DNA of 64,000 nt from Chlorogloea purpurea SAG 13.99 (GTDB lineage: Bacteria > Cyanobacteriota > Cyanobacteriia > Cyanobacteriales > Microcystaceae). The notes under the pieces were generated by a model that ran no database searches, was not told the origin of the DNA, and saw only the letters and a list, made by a program, of their open reading frames with translations. Below, piece after piece: positions 1 to 9,526 of this stretch. The DNA lies in contig JADQBB010000013.1 of the NCBI GenBank assembly GCA_016903695.1, positions 1 through 64,000 of the forward strand, given 5' to 3'. How positions within the stretch are numbered: the first letter of the stretch is position 1; each line of letters starts with the position of its first letter. The position numbers and the translations under genes are program-made.

Positions 1-121
1 AGTACCACCACATGAGCAAGGGTTAACCCCCTAATATATCGGAAGCTGAGTGCGATGAAAGTCGCACGCTCAGATTTAATCGAGAGGTGCGGAGTATAAT
101 AACTCCCACCGACTCTACCTA
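1..121 (+). mobile_element. 3' end of a group II intron (domains V and VI), truncated by the window edge
   Basis: A domain V hairpin lies at 43-76. It has an 8-bp lower stem (43-50 with 69-76), an upper stem capped by a GAAA tetraloop (57-60), a CG bulge at 67-68 and the AGC triad at 44-46. A domain VI-like stem follows at about 82-116, with a candidate bulged branch-point A at 112, so the intron should end near 120. No reverse transcriptase is visible because the element runs off the left edge. In the lower stem, G45 of the triad faces A74 instead of the usual U, so the intron may be decayed. The exact 3' splice site is not resolved. Confidence 0.75.
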
Positions 122-186
122 GACCCATTTTTCCTGATAATCAGCGGCTGGAATAGTCATAAATATCTGAAAAACTCATTTTTTAG

Positions 187-329
187 GGGAGCATCCCAAT
201 TATGCAAGGTATACCTGACCCGACCGTGATTAAAATCACGGTCTCATAGTCCAAGTCCTCTTAAGAGGACTTGGACTATGAGGCGGGGAATTGATTCCCC
301 GCCGGTCGTTGCAAAAATGGGATGCTCCC
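187..329 (-). mobile_element. Miniature inverted-repeat transposable element, copy 1 (143 bp)
   Basis: The element is bounded by perfect 12-bp terminal inverted repeats, GGGAGCATCCCA and its complement. The flanks at 179-186 and 330-337 match in 7 of 8 bases, as expected of an aged 8-bp target duplication. Inside are three palindromes: 222-243, a perfect 40-bp palindrome at 243-282 centred on CTTAAG, and 282-303. It has no coding capacity. A near-identical 143-bp copy in the opposite chromosomal orientation lies at 20628-20770. This copy sits 33 bp after the pilC stop and, read from pilC, has the same orientation as copy 2 has to rplY. The internal hairpins could act as a terminator or 3' UTR. 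The parent insertion sequence is not identified. Confidence 0.88.
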
Positions 330-362
330 TTCTTTAGCTTCATAGCGTGAAAAAATAATTTC

Positions 363-1577
363 CTATCCTAAAGCCTCGAAAACTTTGAACATCGGTAAAT
401 ACATAGAAAGTAAGATCGTCCCTACCATCCCGGCGATACCCACCATCATCAGCGGTTCGATAACGCTCGTGAGGGCTTTCACCGCTTGTTCCACTTCATC
501 TTCGTAGAAGTCGGCTACTTTCATCATCATCGAATCCAATTCTCCCGTTTCTTCGCCAATGCTGATCATTTGAATTGCCAAGGGCGGGAAAACATTAGCT
601 TTTTGTAGGGCTAAACTCATCATCCCCCCCTGTTGGATCTCTGTTTTCGCCCCCTCTATAGCGTTAGCGATGACCTGATTACCCACGGTATTACAGACGA
701 TTTCCAAGGAATTGAGGATCGGTACGCCGGAACGAGTTAAAGTTCCGAATACACGACAAAAGCGAGCTACGGCTGTTTTCACGTTCAAGTCACCGAACAG
801 GGGCATTTTCAGGAAAAAGCCGTCGATCTGTACTCTTCCCATCGGGGTTTTATAATAGTTTTTGAGAACGAATACAGTACCTATGATCGTACCGATCGGG
901 ATCAAAATCAAAACACTCCGCATGATGCCGCTGAGAAAAAGCATGAATTCAGTCAGTGCGGGTAAAGGCACTTTCAAATCTTTGAAGATTTTGGCGAATA
1001 CCGGGATTAAAAAGACCGTCATCCCGAAAAACACGATCACGGCTAAACTTCCCACAGCTACCGGGTAAGCCATCGCCGATTTAATCTGGTTTTTCAATCG
1101 CGCCATATCTTCTAAAAGTTTAGCAAGGCGGTTCAGCACTTCGTCTAGTACCCCCCCTGTTTCTCCCGCTTCGATCATACTTACATAAAGTTGGTCGAAG
1201 CATTCAGGGTGTCTGGCCATAGCGTCGGACAGGGGTTGACCCTGCTGTACGTCGGCGCTGATAGCGGTTAAAGCCCTTTTCAACTTGGGATTGCTACACT
1301 GTTCCGAAAGAACCCCTAAACATCTAACGATTGCGACCCCGGCATTGATCATCACGGAAAATTGTCGGGAAAACACCGCTTTATCTTTGATGGTAACGTT
1401 GGCGAAAAATCTTTCTAAAAAAGACAGGTCAATTTCCATGCCCGCTTTTTTAACTGTACCGACAGAGGCATATTTAGTTTTCAGGATCAACCGGGCTTGT
1501 TCCGGTGTCATCGCTTCGACTTTTTCCTGGAATACTTTTCCTGTATTGTTCTTGACTTGGGCGACGAAAGTGGGCAT
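363..1577 (-). CDS. pilC: Type IV pilus inner-membrane platform protein PilC
   Basis: A 404-aa GspF/PilC family protein, normal length for the family. It carries two related cytoplasmic T2SSF domains (about residues 70-193 and 273-395), each followed by hydrophobic segments (about 170-195, 212-240 and 375-397). PilC sits in the inner membrane under the PilB and PilT motors and couples ATP hydrolysis to pilin insertion or removal. It is the last gene of a minus-strand pilB-pilT-pilC unit, 31 bp after pilT. Downstream lie a miniature transposable element and a group II intron remnant, so the original downstream neighbourhood has been disturbed. Confidence 0.95.
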   Translation of the reverse strand: MPTFVAQVKNNTGKVFQEKVEAMTPEQARLILKTKYASVGTVKKAGMEIDLSFLERFFANVTIKDKAVFSRQFSVMINAGVAIVRCLGVLSEQCSNPKLKRALTAISADVQQGQPLSDAMARHPECFDQLYVSMIEAGETGGVLDEVLNRLAKLLEDMARLKNQIKSAMAYPVAVGSLAVIVFFGMTVFLIPVFAKIFKDLKVPLPALTEFMLFLSGIMRSVLILIPIGTIIGTVFVLKNYYKTPMGRVQIDGFFLKMPLFGDLNVKTAVARFCRVFGTLTRSGVPILNSLEIVCNTVGNQVIANAIEGAKTEIQQGGMMSLALQKANVFPPLAIQMISIGEETGELDSMMMKVADFYEDEVEQAVKALTSVIEPLMMVGIAGMVGTILLSMYLPMFKVFEALG

Positions 1578-1608
1578 AGGATTAACGAGTTAAACTTACA
1601 AAAGGTTT

Positions 1609-2721
1609 TTAACGTTTGACGGGGGGGCGGTTGCCCGCGGGAATTTGCGCCCCGGCTACGAGGCGTTGTAGTTCATCGGGTTTACCGCTTTTAGAGATGG
1701 CTTCTTCAAAAGAGATACTGCCGTCGAGAACTAATTTACACAGACCTTGTTCCATCGTTTGCATTCCCAGTTTCATTCCCGTTTGGATCGAAGAGTAGAT
1801 TTGGGCTGCTTTTCCTTCCCGGATCAAGTTTGCGATCGCCGGTGTGATAATCATGATCTCCTGCACCATCGCGCGACCGAATTCACCAGGCTTGGGGTTT
1901 TTCTTCTTCACCAGACACTGGCTGAATACCGCCAGCAGGGAGTTAGATAACATCGCCCGGATTTGCGCCTGTTGATTGGCGGGAAATACGTCGATGATCC
2001 TGTCCACCGTACTGGAAGCAGAGTTAGTGTGTAGAGTGCCGAAGACCAAGTGACCGGTTTCCGCTGCGCTGATAGCTAGCGCGATCGTTTCCAAGTCCCG
2101 CATCTCACCCACGAGTACGATGTCTGGATCTTCCCTCAGCGCCGCTTTCAAGGCGTTGGCGAAAGATTTGGTGTCTTCTCCTTTCTGGCGTTGGTGAAAC
2201 AGGCTCTTGGCGTTGGGGAAAACATACTCGATCGGATCTTCCACCGTGAGAATATGTTCTGCCCTCGTGCGATTGATCAAGTCTAAAATCGATGCCAGGG
2301 TGGTAGTTTTCCCGGAACCGGTCTGGCCCGTCACCAAGATCAGCCCCCTGGGGCGTTCCGCCATTTCCCGGATGATGGGCGGTAGGTTCAACTGCTCGAA
2401 ATTGGGAATTTTTGACGATAAAGCCCGTAAACAAGCGGCGTAACAACCGCGTTCTTTATAAACGTTCACCCGGAATCGAGCCAATCCTTTAATACCGTAG
2501 GAACAATCTAATTCCCAATTCTGCTCTAACTCTTTTCTCTGAGTATTATTGAGCATACTAAAAATTAGTTTCTGACACTCTTGGGGGGTGAGCGGTTCTT
2601 CCGTTACCGGCCCCAGTTTGCCGCTGATACGGAAATAAACGGGCGCACCGGCTTGAATGTGCATATCCGAGCCACCCATTTCCACCAATTGTTCCATCAA
2701 ATCTTCGATCATCAAATCCAT
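1609..2721 (-). CDS. pilT: Type IV pilus retraction ATPase PilT
   Basis: A 370-aa secretion ATPase of the PilT branch. The Walker A motif GQTGSGKTTT is at about 132-141, the Asp box EDPIEY near 161-166, the Walker B/Glu segment around DIVLVGEMRD (200-209) and the His box GHLVFGTLHTN (223-233). PilT hexamers depolymerise pili and so power twitching motility and DNA uptake. The gene is 23 bp after pilB and 31 bp before pilC, consistent with one transcript. It lacks the N1 domain and cysteine motifs of PilB, which separates the two motors. It appears intact. Confidence 0.96.
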   Translation of the reverse strand: MDLMIEDLMEQLVEMGGSDMHIQAGAPVYFRISGKLGPVTEEPLTPQECQKLIFSMLNNTQRKELEQNWELDCSYGIKGLARFRVNVYKERGCYAACLRALSSKIPNFEQLNLPPIIREMAERPRGLILVTGQTGSGKTTTLASILDLINRTRAEHILTVEDPIEYVFPNAKSLFHQRQKGEDTKSFANALKAALREDPDIVLVGEMRDLETIALAISAAETGHLVFGTLHTNSASSTVDRIIDVFPANQQAQIRAMLSNSLLAVFSQCLVKKKNPKPGEFGRAMVQEIMIITPAIANLIREGKAAQIYSSIQTGMKLGMQTMEQGLCKLVLDGSISFEEAISKSGKPDELQRLVAGAQIPAGNRPPVKR

Positions 2722-2744
2722 CGCTCTTTCTCCCGTTTATTGAA

Positions 2745-4766
2745 CTAATCTTGGAATCTAGGTGTCATACAGTAGGGGCAATCTAACCATTCCGGTCGCA
2801 AGTCGCCGGTACACTTTTTACAAACCAGTCCGCTCTTGCGTTTGGCTTTTAACTCCGCTTCCACGCCGGAATCGGTGAAGGTGACTCTCTCTACTTCTTC
2901 GAGGGTGGTGTGTCCCTGTCTGACCAGATTGATACTGTAGGCGAGAAGAGTGACCATCCCTTCTTCGACGGCGGCTTCTTTGATCCGATCAGTTGTGGCC
3001 CCCTGGTTCACCAAACTTTGTATCCGTTCGCTGTTCTGCATCACTTCGTAAACGCCCACCCGACCTTTATAACCGCTACCGCTACACTTGGCGCAGACCG
3101 TGCCCTGTTGGCGGGCTTCGGACATTTCTTCCGGGGTGAGGACGTTCGCTTTATAGAAGGTGACGTTCTCTTCTTTGGCGGCGCTGAGTCCGAAGTGGCC
3201 TAGCTCTTCTTGAGTGGGATGATAGGAGATCTTGCACTCGCTACAAACCCGCCTCATCAATCTTTGGGCGAGAACACCGAGGAGCGCGCCGGAAATCATG
3301 AAAGGTTCGACCCCCATCTCGTCGAGACGGGCGATCGCACCCGCCGCGTCGTTGGTGTGCAAGGTGGTTAATACCAAGTGACCAGTCAAGGCTGCCTCGA
3401 TCGCCGTTTTCGCCGTTTCTTTGTCCCGTGTTTCACCCACCAGGATCACGTCCGGGTCTTGACGCATAAAAGCGCGGAGAATCGAGGAAAAGTCCATTCC
3501 CTTCTCCCGGATCACCTGTACTTGGGTGATGCCAGGTAGAGAATATTCGATCGGATCTTCCGCGGTACTGATATTAACCCCCGGATGATTCCTCTCCGCT
3601 AGTACCGAGTACAAACTGGTGGATTTACCCGAACCGGTGGGGCCTGTGACTAATATCAATCCGAAAGGACGACTGGCTAGATCCCGCACGATCTGCAGGG
3701 TATCGGGATCGCTGATCAGTTTATCCAATCCCAACTGAGTAGCGGAGTTATCGAGGATACGCAGACAGACTTTCTCGCCGTAGCGGCTCGGTAGGGTATT
3801 GACCCGAAAATCTACTTTCCTGCTCTGATACATCCTGCGAATTTTACCGTCCTGGGGTAGGCGACGCTCGGCTATATCCAGCTCCGCCATGATCTTGAAG
3901 CGGGCCACCACCGCCGGGATCACTTTTTTCGGTAGCGGGTCGAAGGCTTGGTGTAGTACCCCGTCCTTACGGAAACGGATACGCATAGTCTCTTCCTGCG
4001 GTTCGACGTGAATATCGGACGCTCCTTCCTGTAAGGCTTTAGCGAGGATCTTATTCACCAGGTTGATAACGGGCGCTTGATTGGCTTCGCTGGCATCCAG
4101 GTTATCCTCGTCCGCGTCTTTAACTTCTTGGACGGGAGAATCGATACTGCCCACGATCTCCGTTAGATCTGACAGCTTTTCTAGTTCTTTTTCTTTGGCT
4201 ATTCTTTCCTTTTCCTTGTCTAAGTCCGATTGTGCCAAATGAAATTTTTCCAGTAAGCGATCGTAGTCTTCCGAGGTGATCACTAAACGCTGTAAACCTA
4301 ATTCTCTGGGGCGTAAAATTCTGTTTATATCATCTAATGCCTCCAGGTTATCGGGATCGACCATCGCTATCAGGACACTCGTACTCGTTCCTTCGATTCT
4401 TTTCAAGGGTATGAGTCGATAACGGCGACAGGTATCTATGGGGATGAGGCTATCTATTAAACGGGCTATTTCTAGACCGTCGTAATCGCTGAACTCCGGG
4501 TCGAGCGATTCAACACCATAGAGGATCTTTAATTCAAATAATTGATGTTTTTTATACTGCCGTTGCAATTCAGGGGGTAAAGGGCGACCGGTGAGCATCT
4601 GTAGCACTTCCACCAGGGATTTACCGGATTTTCGCGTTTCTACCAGAGCCTGTTGCATTTGGTCAGAGCCTATGTACCCCGATTGCACCAATTTGTTACC
4701 AAAGGGGGAAAAATAATTACGTAGAGCAACTGCGCGGGTTCGCTTTGAGGACGAAGAATATGTCAT
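2745..4766 (-). CDS. pilB: Type IV pilus extension ATPase PilB
   Basis: A 673-aa GspE/PilB family ATPase. An N-terminal MshEN/T2SSE_N-like region (about 20-190) leads through a charged linker to the motor domain, with Walker A GPTGSGKSTS, DVILVGETRD and GHLVLTTLHTND. The family zinc site is present as CSEC and CAKC. A second CxxC pair (CKKC and CPYC) at the extreme C-terminus looks like an additional zinc ribbon. PilB drives pilus polymerisation and probably docks on PilC. It is the first gene of the pil unit and is transcribed divergently from grpE across about 220 bp. Confidence 0.95.
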   Translation of the reverse strand: MTYSSSSKRTRAVALRNYFSPFGNKLVQSGYIGSDQMQQALVETRKSGKSLVEVLQMLTGRPLPPELQRQYKKHQLFELKILYGVESLDPEFSDYDGLEIARLIDSLIPIDTCRRYRLIPLKRIEGTSTSVLIAMVDPDNLEALDDINRILRPRELGLQRLVITSEDYDRLLEKFHLAQSDLDKEKERIAKEKELEKLSDLTEIVGSIDSPVQEVKDADEDNLDASEANQAPVINLVNKILAKALQEGASDIHVEPQEETMRIRFRKDGVLHQAFDPLPKKVIPAVVARFKIMAELDIAERRLPQDGKIRRMYQSRKVDFRVNTLPSRYGEKVCLRILDNSATQLGLDKLISDPDTLQIVRDLASRPFGLILVTGPTGSGKSTSLYSVLAERNHPGVNISTAEDPIEYSLPGITQVQVIREKGMDFSSILRAFMRQDPDVILVGETRDKETAKTAIEAALTGHLVLTTLHTNDAAGAIARLDEMGVEPFMISGALLGVLAQRLMRRVCSECKISYHPTQEELGHFGLSAAKEENVTFYKANVLTPEEMSEARQQGTVCAKCSGSGYKGRVGVYEVMQNSERIQSLVNQGATTDRIKEAAVEEGMVTLLAYSINLVRQGHTTLEEVERVTFTDSGVEAELKAKRKSGLVCKKCTGDLRPEWLDCPYCMTPRFQD

Positions 4767-4987
4767 AGACCAGTAATAACCTTTCCATTATTCTTATTCT
4801 TCCCAAGAATATGCCAATAGTTATAATGGGGACCAAAATTTTTCGTCCCGCCTCACGACCACCAGAAAATGTTACATTTGTTTTACACGGTGCGTGGTTT
4901 TGAGCGCCTGTCTCAAGCTAACCATTTCAAACCACTCTCTGATGTGTCCACATTTATTTGACTTCCCGTATAAATTTTTATCGTGTT

Positions 4988-5716
4988 ATGAGTGAAGAAA
5001 AACAATCATTGGAAAACCTAGAAATTAACGCTCACGGTTCCCAAGGGGGCGGGTCTATACCTGAGCTTACCCGAGAAGCAGATGATTTAGCCGCTGATGA
5101 CTCCACTACCGACTCCGGGGAAGAAACCAAGGCCGACAGAGACGCCTCTGGGCAAACATCCTCAGCAGATTCGAGCGTCACGGCTTTAAACGAAGAAATT
5201 TTTCATCTCAAAGTTAAACTACAAGAGCAAACGCAACAGGAAGAAGTCCAGAAAAATCGTTACATTTCCCTGGCGGCAGAATTTGACAACTACCGAAAAA
5301 GAACCGCTAGAGAAAAAGAAGAACTAGAAGGAAAAATTAAATGTAAAACATTAACGGAATTATTGGCGGTAGTAGATAATTTTGAAAGAGCCAGAACTCA
5401 ACTGAAGCCCGTTACCCCAGGTGAAGAATCGATCCATAAAAGCTATCAAGGGGTGTACAAAAATTTGGTGGATAGCTTGAAAAGATTGGGAGTTTCACCG
5501 ATGCGCCCCGAGGGTCAGCCTTTCGATCCTAATTATCATGAAGCCATGATGCGAGAATATACTGACGAGTATCCCGAAGGCACAGTGATCGAACAGTTAG
5601 TCAGAGGCTATGTTCTAGGGGAACAAGTTCTCCGCCACGCTTTAGTTAAGGTGGCGGCCCCGAAAGATCATGACCCTAACTCGGAGCCGGAACAAGTTTC
5701 CGAGTTTTCAGGTTGA
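4988..5716 (+). CDS. grpE: Nucleotide exchange factor GrpE
   Basis: Read from the ATG at 4988 this is a 242-aa protein. An in-frame TTG at 4958 would add ten residues, but the ATG is the better start. The first 75 residues or so are acidic and low in complexity. They are followed by the long GrpE helix (about 75-150) and the beta-wing domain with the conserved [10 protein letters not shown] stretch. GrpE releases ADP from DnaK and acts as a thermosensor. It heads a chaperone cluster with dnaK and dnaJ in the same direction. The 294-bp gap before dnaK suggests dnaK also has its own promoter. Confidence 0.95.
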   Translation: MSEEKQSLENLEINAHGSQGGGSIPELTREADDLAADDSTTDSGEETKADRDASGQTSSADSSVTALNEEIFHLKVKLQEQTQQEEVQKNRYISLAAEFDNYRKRTAREKEELEGKIKCKTLTELLAVVDNFERARTQLKPVTPGEESIHKSYQGVYKNLVDSLKRLGVSPMRPEGQPFDPNYHEAMMREYTDEYPEGTVIEQLVRGYVLGEQVLRHALVKVAAPKDHDPNSEPEQVSEFSG

Positions 5717-5905
5717 GGAAAATTGGCGAAATGGGGTCGTAAAATCGCCAAAAATAGAGAATTGCTGCTCGATCGTTGACTAAGCAGTGGAGCTAGGCTA
5801 TGGTTTAAAAACTGGTCATTAATGACGATCGGTCTCAGGGATAGCACCTGAAATAATCTTTTGGAAAACAAATTGATAAATTGACGGAATTTACTGTGAA
5901 CAGGT

Positions 5906-5914
5906 TGTTATGAT
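5906..5914 (+). promoter_or_regulatory. Candidate extended -10 element upstream of dnaK
   Basis: TATGAT at 5909-5914 is preceded by TG at 5906-5907 with one intervening base, the extended -10 arrangement. A TTGACG lies upstream at 5881-5886, but the 22-bp spacing is too long for a standard -35. The site is about 97 bp before the dnaK ATG inside the 294-bp grpE-dnaK gap. I saw no CIRCE-type inverted repeat there. Nothing else was recognised in this gap. Confidence 0.35.
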
Positions 5915-6010
5915 CTAAGAGGAATTCAGGTACTCTAAACAATAAAGGTAAGCCTAGTTGATTCAATCACTCTAGATTGACCAAGCTCATGCACATAAAA
6001 GAGAAGCGTT

Positions 6011-8074
6011 ATGGGGAAAGTCATTGGCATCGATTTAGGTACTACAAATAGTTGTGTGGCCGTGTTAGAAGGCGGACAACCGATAATCGTACCTAACTCG
6101 GAAGGGGGGAGGACAACACCGAGTATCGTGGGCTTTAGTAAAGCCCAACGTTTAGTGGGGCAACTGGCTAAACGCCAGGCTGTAACTAACGCCGAAAATA
6201 CGGTGTACAGCATCAAGCGTTTTATCGGGCGACGCTGGGAGGAGACCGCTAATGAGAGAAATCGGGTTGCCTATCGATGTATAAAGGGTAGAGACGAAAC
6301 CGTTAATGTGAAAATCCGCGATAAGGATTTCACCTCTCAAGAAATCTCCGCCATGATATTGCAAAAATTAAAAACCGACGCGGAGGCTTATATCGGGGAA
6401 CCGATAGGCGAGGCGGTAATTACCGTACCCGCCTACTTCACCGACGCTCAACGACAAGCCACCAAAGACGCGGGCACGATCGCTGGATTAGAAGTATTAA
6501 GAATTATCAACGAACCGACCGCAGCCGCTCTAGCCTACGGGTTGGACAAACAAGCGGAAGACCAGATCATATTGGTTTTCGATTTAGGCGGGGGCACGTT
6601 CGACGTATCAATCTTACAACTGGGTAACGGCGTTTTTGAAGTGAAAGCGACCGCGGGAAACAACCAACTAGGAGGGGATGACTTCGATAACCTATTGGTA
6701 CAGTGGCTGATCAATAATTTTAAAATCCAAGAAAAAATCGATTTAGCCACTGATAAAATGGCGATCCAAAGGCTGAGGGAAGCGGCGGAAAAAGCCAAAA
6801 TAGAACTATCGAGCATGTTAAGCACTTCTATAAATCTACCCTTCATCACCGCCGACGAATCGGGGCCGAAACATCTAGAGACGGAATTAACGAGAACCCA
6901 ATTTGAAGAATTGACGAGAAGTTTGGTAGAAGCCACCTTAGAACCGGTACAACAAGCTTTAAAAGACGCCCAATTGAACCCGTCCGACATCAATCGGGTG
7001 ATTTTAGTGGGGGGCTGTACCAGGATACCGGCGGTACAACAGACGCTCGGCCGGTTATTCAATTCCAGTCAGATCGATCGTTCCATCAACCCCGATGAAG
7101 CAGTAGCCCTAGGAGCCGCCATCCAAGGGGGCGTATTGGGGGGAGAGGTGGAAGATGTTCTGTTACTAGATGTAACTCCCCTATCTTTAGGGATAGAAAC
7201 CCTGGGGGAAGTATTCACGAAGATCATCGAACGGAACACCACTATTCCCACCAGCAAGGCGCAAGTGTTCTCGACCGCGGCCGACGGACAAACCTCTGTA
7301 GAGATACATATTCTGCAAGGGGAGCGAGCGATGGCCCGGGACAATAAGGGACTAGGTAAATTCCTACTAACCGGTATCCCTCCCGCACCAAGGGGAGTAC
7401 CCCAGATAGAGGTGAGTTTTGATATAGATGTAAACGGCATTTTAAAAGTGTCGGCATCGGATCAGGGTACAGGCAGAGAGCAAAGTATCTTAGTCAGCCA
7501 CACGGGCGGGCTGAAACCGCAAGAGATCGACAAAATGCGAGAGGAAGCGGAAAAATACGCGGATTACGATCGGAAACGGATGCAGATGATCGAAATCAGG
7601 AATCAATCCGATAGCCTGTTCTATACCCACGAAATAACTATCAAAGAAAACGGCCATCTCATCGAAGCCGACTTGATACAGATAAGCGAACAAAAACGCC
7701 AACAATTAGAAATAGCCCTGAGAGACGCGTCGATTCCCATGGACAAATTAAGTTCGATCCTCGAAGAATTCCGCCAATCGGTGCTAGAAATAGGTACGAG
7801 GATCTACACGGGAAGACAACAGGAAACCTCCACCAGAACCGGATACGAATCGCTCGATCCTACCAGACTAACGTCCGCGCCCAGTCAGGAAACAGTGACC
7901 AATTTAAACACTAATTTCAGAACTCAAACCAGCATAGATAACAAAGCCACTCAAACCTACGCCGGGGCAAAAACTTACACCGGGGCCAATGCTAAATCAA
8001 CAGAAACCATGAGTTATGAAGATCCCTACGATGCGGATGAAACGATCACCTCGGATTATGAAGCAGTAGACTAG
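6011..8074 (+). CDS. dnaK: Hsp70 chaperone DnaK (long-tailed, DnaK1-like)
   Basis: A 687-aa Hsp70. The nucleotide-binding domain opens with GIDLGTTNS and contains [10 protein letters not shown] and the [10 protein letters not shown] segment. The linker [15 protein letters not shown] leads into the substrate-binding domain. The protein is about 50 residues longer than a standard DnaK because of a Thr/Ser/Asn-rich tail ending in an acidic stretch. Its place beside grpE and its length resemble DnaK1 of Synechocystis (inference). It folds nascent and stressed proteins in the cytosol with the adjacent GrpE and DnaJ. Confidence 0.95.
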   Translation: MGKVIGIDLGTTNSCVAVLEGGQPIIVPNSEGGRTTPSIVGFSKAQRLVGQLAKRQAVTNAENTVYSIKRFIGRRWEETANERNRVAYRCIKGRDETVNVKIRDKDFTSQEISAMILQKLKTDAEAYIGEPIGEAVITVPAYFTDAQRQATKDAGTIAGLEVLRIINEPTAAALAYGLDKQAEDQIILVFDLGGGTFDVSILQLGNGVFEVKATAGNNQLGGDDFDNLLVQWLINNFKIQEKIDLATDKMAIQRLREAAEKAKIELSSMLSTSINLPFITADESGPKHLETELTRTQFEELTRSLVEATLEPVQQALKDAQLNPSDINRVILVGGCTRIPAVQQTLGRLFNSSQIDRSINPDEAVALGAAIQGGVLGGEVEDVLLLDVTPLSLGIETLGEVFTKIIERNTTIPTSKAQVFSTAADGQTSVEIHILQGERAMARDNKGLGKFLLTGIPPAPRGVPQIEVSFDIDVNGILKVSASDQGTGREQSILVSHTGGLKPQEIDKMREEAEKYADYDRKRMQMIEIRNQSDSLFYTHEITIKENGHLIEADLIQISEQKRQQLEIALRDASIPMDKLSSILEEFRQSVLEIGTRIYTGRQQETSTRTGYESLDPTRLTSAPSQETVTNLNTNFRTQTSIDNKATQTYAGAKTYTGANAKSTETMSYEDPYDADETITSDYEAVD

Positions 8075-8180
8075 GAAAAATGTAATAATAATAAATGTTA
8101 ATCAAATAGCCAAAGAAATTTGCTTAACCCCCGCTCAAGAAGCAATCAGATCAACCCATTCTACACACAACTTATAGCCC

Positions 8181-9296
8181 ATGCCTGGTGATTACTACGA
8201 AACTCTCGGCGTATCAAGAGACGCGAATCAAGAAGAACTCAAAAAAGCCTATCGCCGTTTAGCCCGGAAATATCATCCCGACGTGAATAAAGAAGCCGAG
8301 GCCGAAGAGCGTTTTAAAGAAATTAACCAAGCTTATGAAGTTCTCTCGGAACCGGAAACACGGGCGCGGTACGATCGCTTCGGAGAAGCGGGAGTATCGG
8401 GCGGGGGTGGCTTCGATCCCGCGGATATAGGATTAGGTGATATATTTGAAAGTATCTTCGGTGGTTTCGGGGGCATGGGCACAGGCGGAGTCCGTCGCCG
8501 CAACGGCCCCAGTAAAGGGGATGATTTACGCCTCGATTTCAAACTCAAATTTCGCGAGGCCGTTTTCGGCGGCGAAAAAGAAATTCGTATCCGTCATCTA
8601 GAAACCTGTCAAACCTGTAACGGTAACGGAGCGCGTCCTGGTACAGGAGCGAGAACTTGTAGTGGTTGTAACGGGACGGGACAGGTACGCCGCGCCACTC
8701 GCACGCCTTTCGGCACTTTCGCTCAAGTGTCCGCCTGTCCCACCTGTGAGGGTACAGGGGAAGTGGTAGAGCAAAAATGCGACGTTTGTGCCGGGGCCGG
8801 GCGTAAGCAGGAAACCAAAAAACTGAAAATTACCATCCCTCCAGGGGTGGATAATGGCATTAAATTACGCGTGCCTAGAGAAGGGGATGCGGGTTTAAAA
8901 GGCGGGCCCCCAGGAGATTTATTCGTCTATCTCACCGTGGAAGCGGATGAAGAGTTCCAACGGGACGGCATCGATATTAAATCCGATGTACCTATCAGTT
9001 ATTTGCAAGCGATTCTCGGCTGTGTGATCAAGGTCAACACCGTCGATGGTGCGGAAGAATTAACCATACCCGCAGGTACTCAACCGAATACGGTACTGAC
9101 TTTAGAGAACAAGGGTGTTCCCAAGTTAGGCAACGCGGTCAGCAGAGGCGATCACCGTATTACTATTAAAGTAGTCATACCGGGTAAAATCGGTCACGAG
9201 GAACGGGAGTTACTGGAAAAACTGGCCAAACTGCGGGGAGATGCCCACGGCAAAGGCGGCTTAGAAGGATTTTTAGGGGGCTTGTTCCAAAAATGA
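8181..9296 (+). CDS. dnaJ: Type I J-domain co-chaperone DnaJ
   Basis: A 371-aa complete type I DnaJ. The J domain (1-70) carries HPD in KYHPDVN. A Gly/Phe-rich linker (about 70-115) follows, then four zinc-binding CxxCxGxG repeats ([32 protein letters not shown]; about 140-210) and the C-terminal client-binding domains. It stimulates DnaK ATPase and delivers unfolded clients. It starts 106 bp after dnaK, and its stop overlaps the next start by four bases (ATGA at 9293-9296), so at least dnaJ, the TusA-like gene and rsgA are translationally linked. Confidence 0.96.
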   Translation: MPGDYYETLGVSRDANQEELKKAYRRLARKYHPDVNKEAEAEERFKEINQAYEVLSEPETRARYDRFGEAGVSGGGGFDPADIGLGDIFESIFGGFGGMGTGGVRRRNGPSKGDDLRLDFKLKFREAVFGGEKEIRIRHLETCQTCNGNGARPGTGARTCSGCNGTGQVRRATRTPFGTFAQVSACPTCEGTGEVVEQKCDVCAGAGRKQETKKLKITIPPGVDNGIKLRVPREGDAGLKGGPPGDLFVYLTVEADEEFQRDGIDIKSDVPISYLQAILGCVIKVNTVDGAEELTIPAGTQPNTVLTLENKGVPKLGNAVSRGDHRITIKVVIPGKIGHEERELLEKLAKLRGDAHGKGGLEGFLGGLFQK

Positions 9297-9526
9297 CCTT
9301 TTCCCCTCTCGACCTGCGGGGGACACCCTGCCCGATCAATTTCGTCAGGACGAAGTTAAAACTAGAACAAATGCCGCCGGGGGAACTTTTGGAGGTGTGG
9401 TTAGACGCGGGAGAACCGATCGAACAAGTACCGGAAAGTTTAACGGTGGAAGGCTATACGATCGAATCCGTACAACCGCGAGATAGTTTTTTCGTCCTCA
9501 AAGTTCGTCGCCCCATAGCCTCGTGA
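9293..9526 (+). CDS. TusA/SirA-family sulfurtransferase-like protein
   Basis: A 77-aa protein with the family signature CPxP (Cys13 in GTPCPINF) near the N-terminus, in a small two-layer alpha/beta fold. TusA-family proteins carry a persulfide on this cysteine and pass sulfur to tRNA thiolation or cofactor synthesis; many members have no assigned partner. The gene overlaps dnaJ by four bases and rsgA by four bases (GTGA), so the three are probably translated together. The specific sulfur acceptor cannot be read from the sequence. Confidence 0.85.
   Translation: MTFSPLDLRGTPCPINFVRTKLKLEQMPPGELLEVWLDAGEPIEQVPESLTVEGYTIESVQPRDSFFVLKVRRPIAS

Noticed and set aside
4958..4987. GrpE start at TTG 4958
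   Set aside because: ATG 4988 is ten codons downstream and is a more usual start codon; the added residues resemble no family member.
6535..7062. 175-aa minus-strand frame inside dnaK
   Set aside because: Shadow of the conserved Hsp70 coding sequence.
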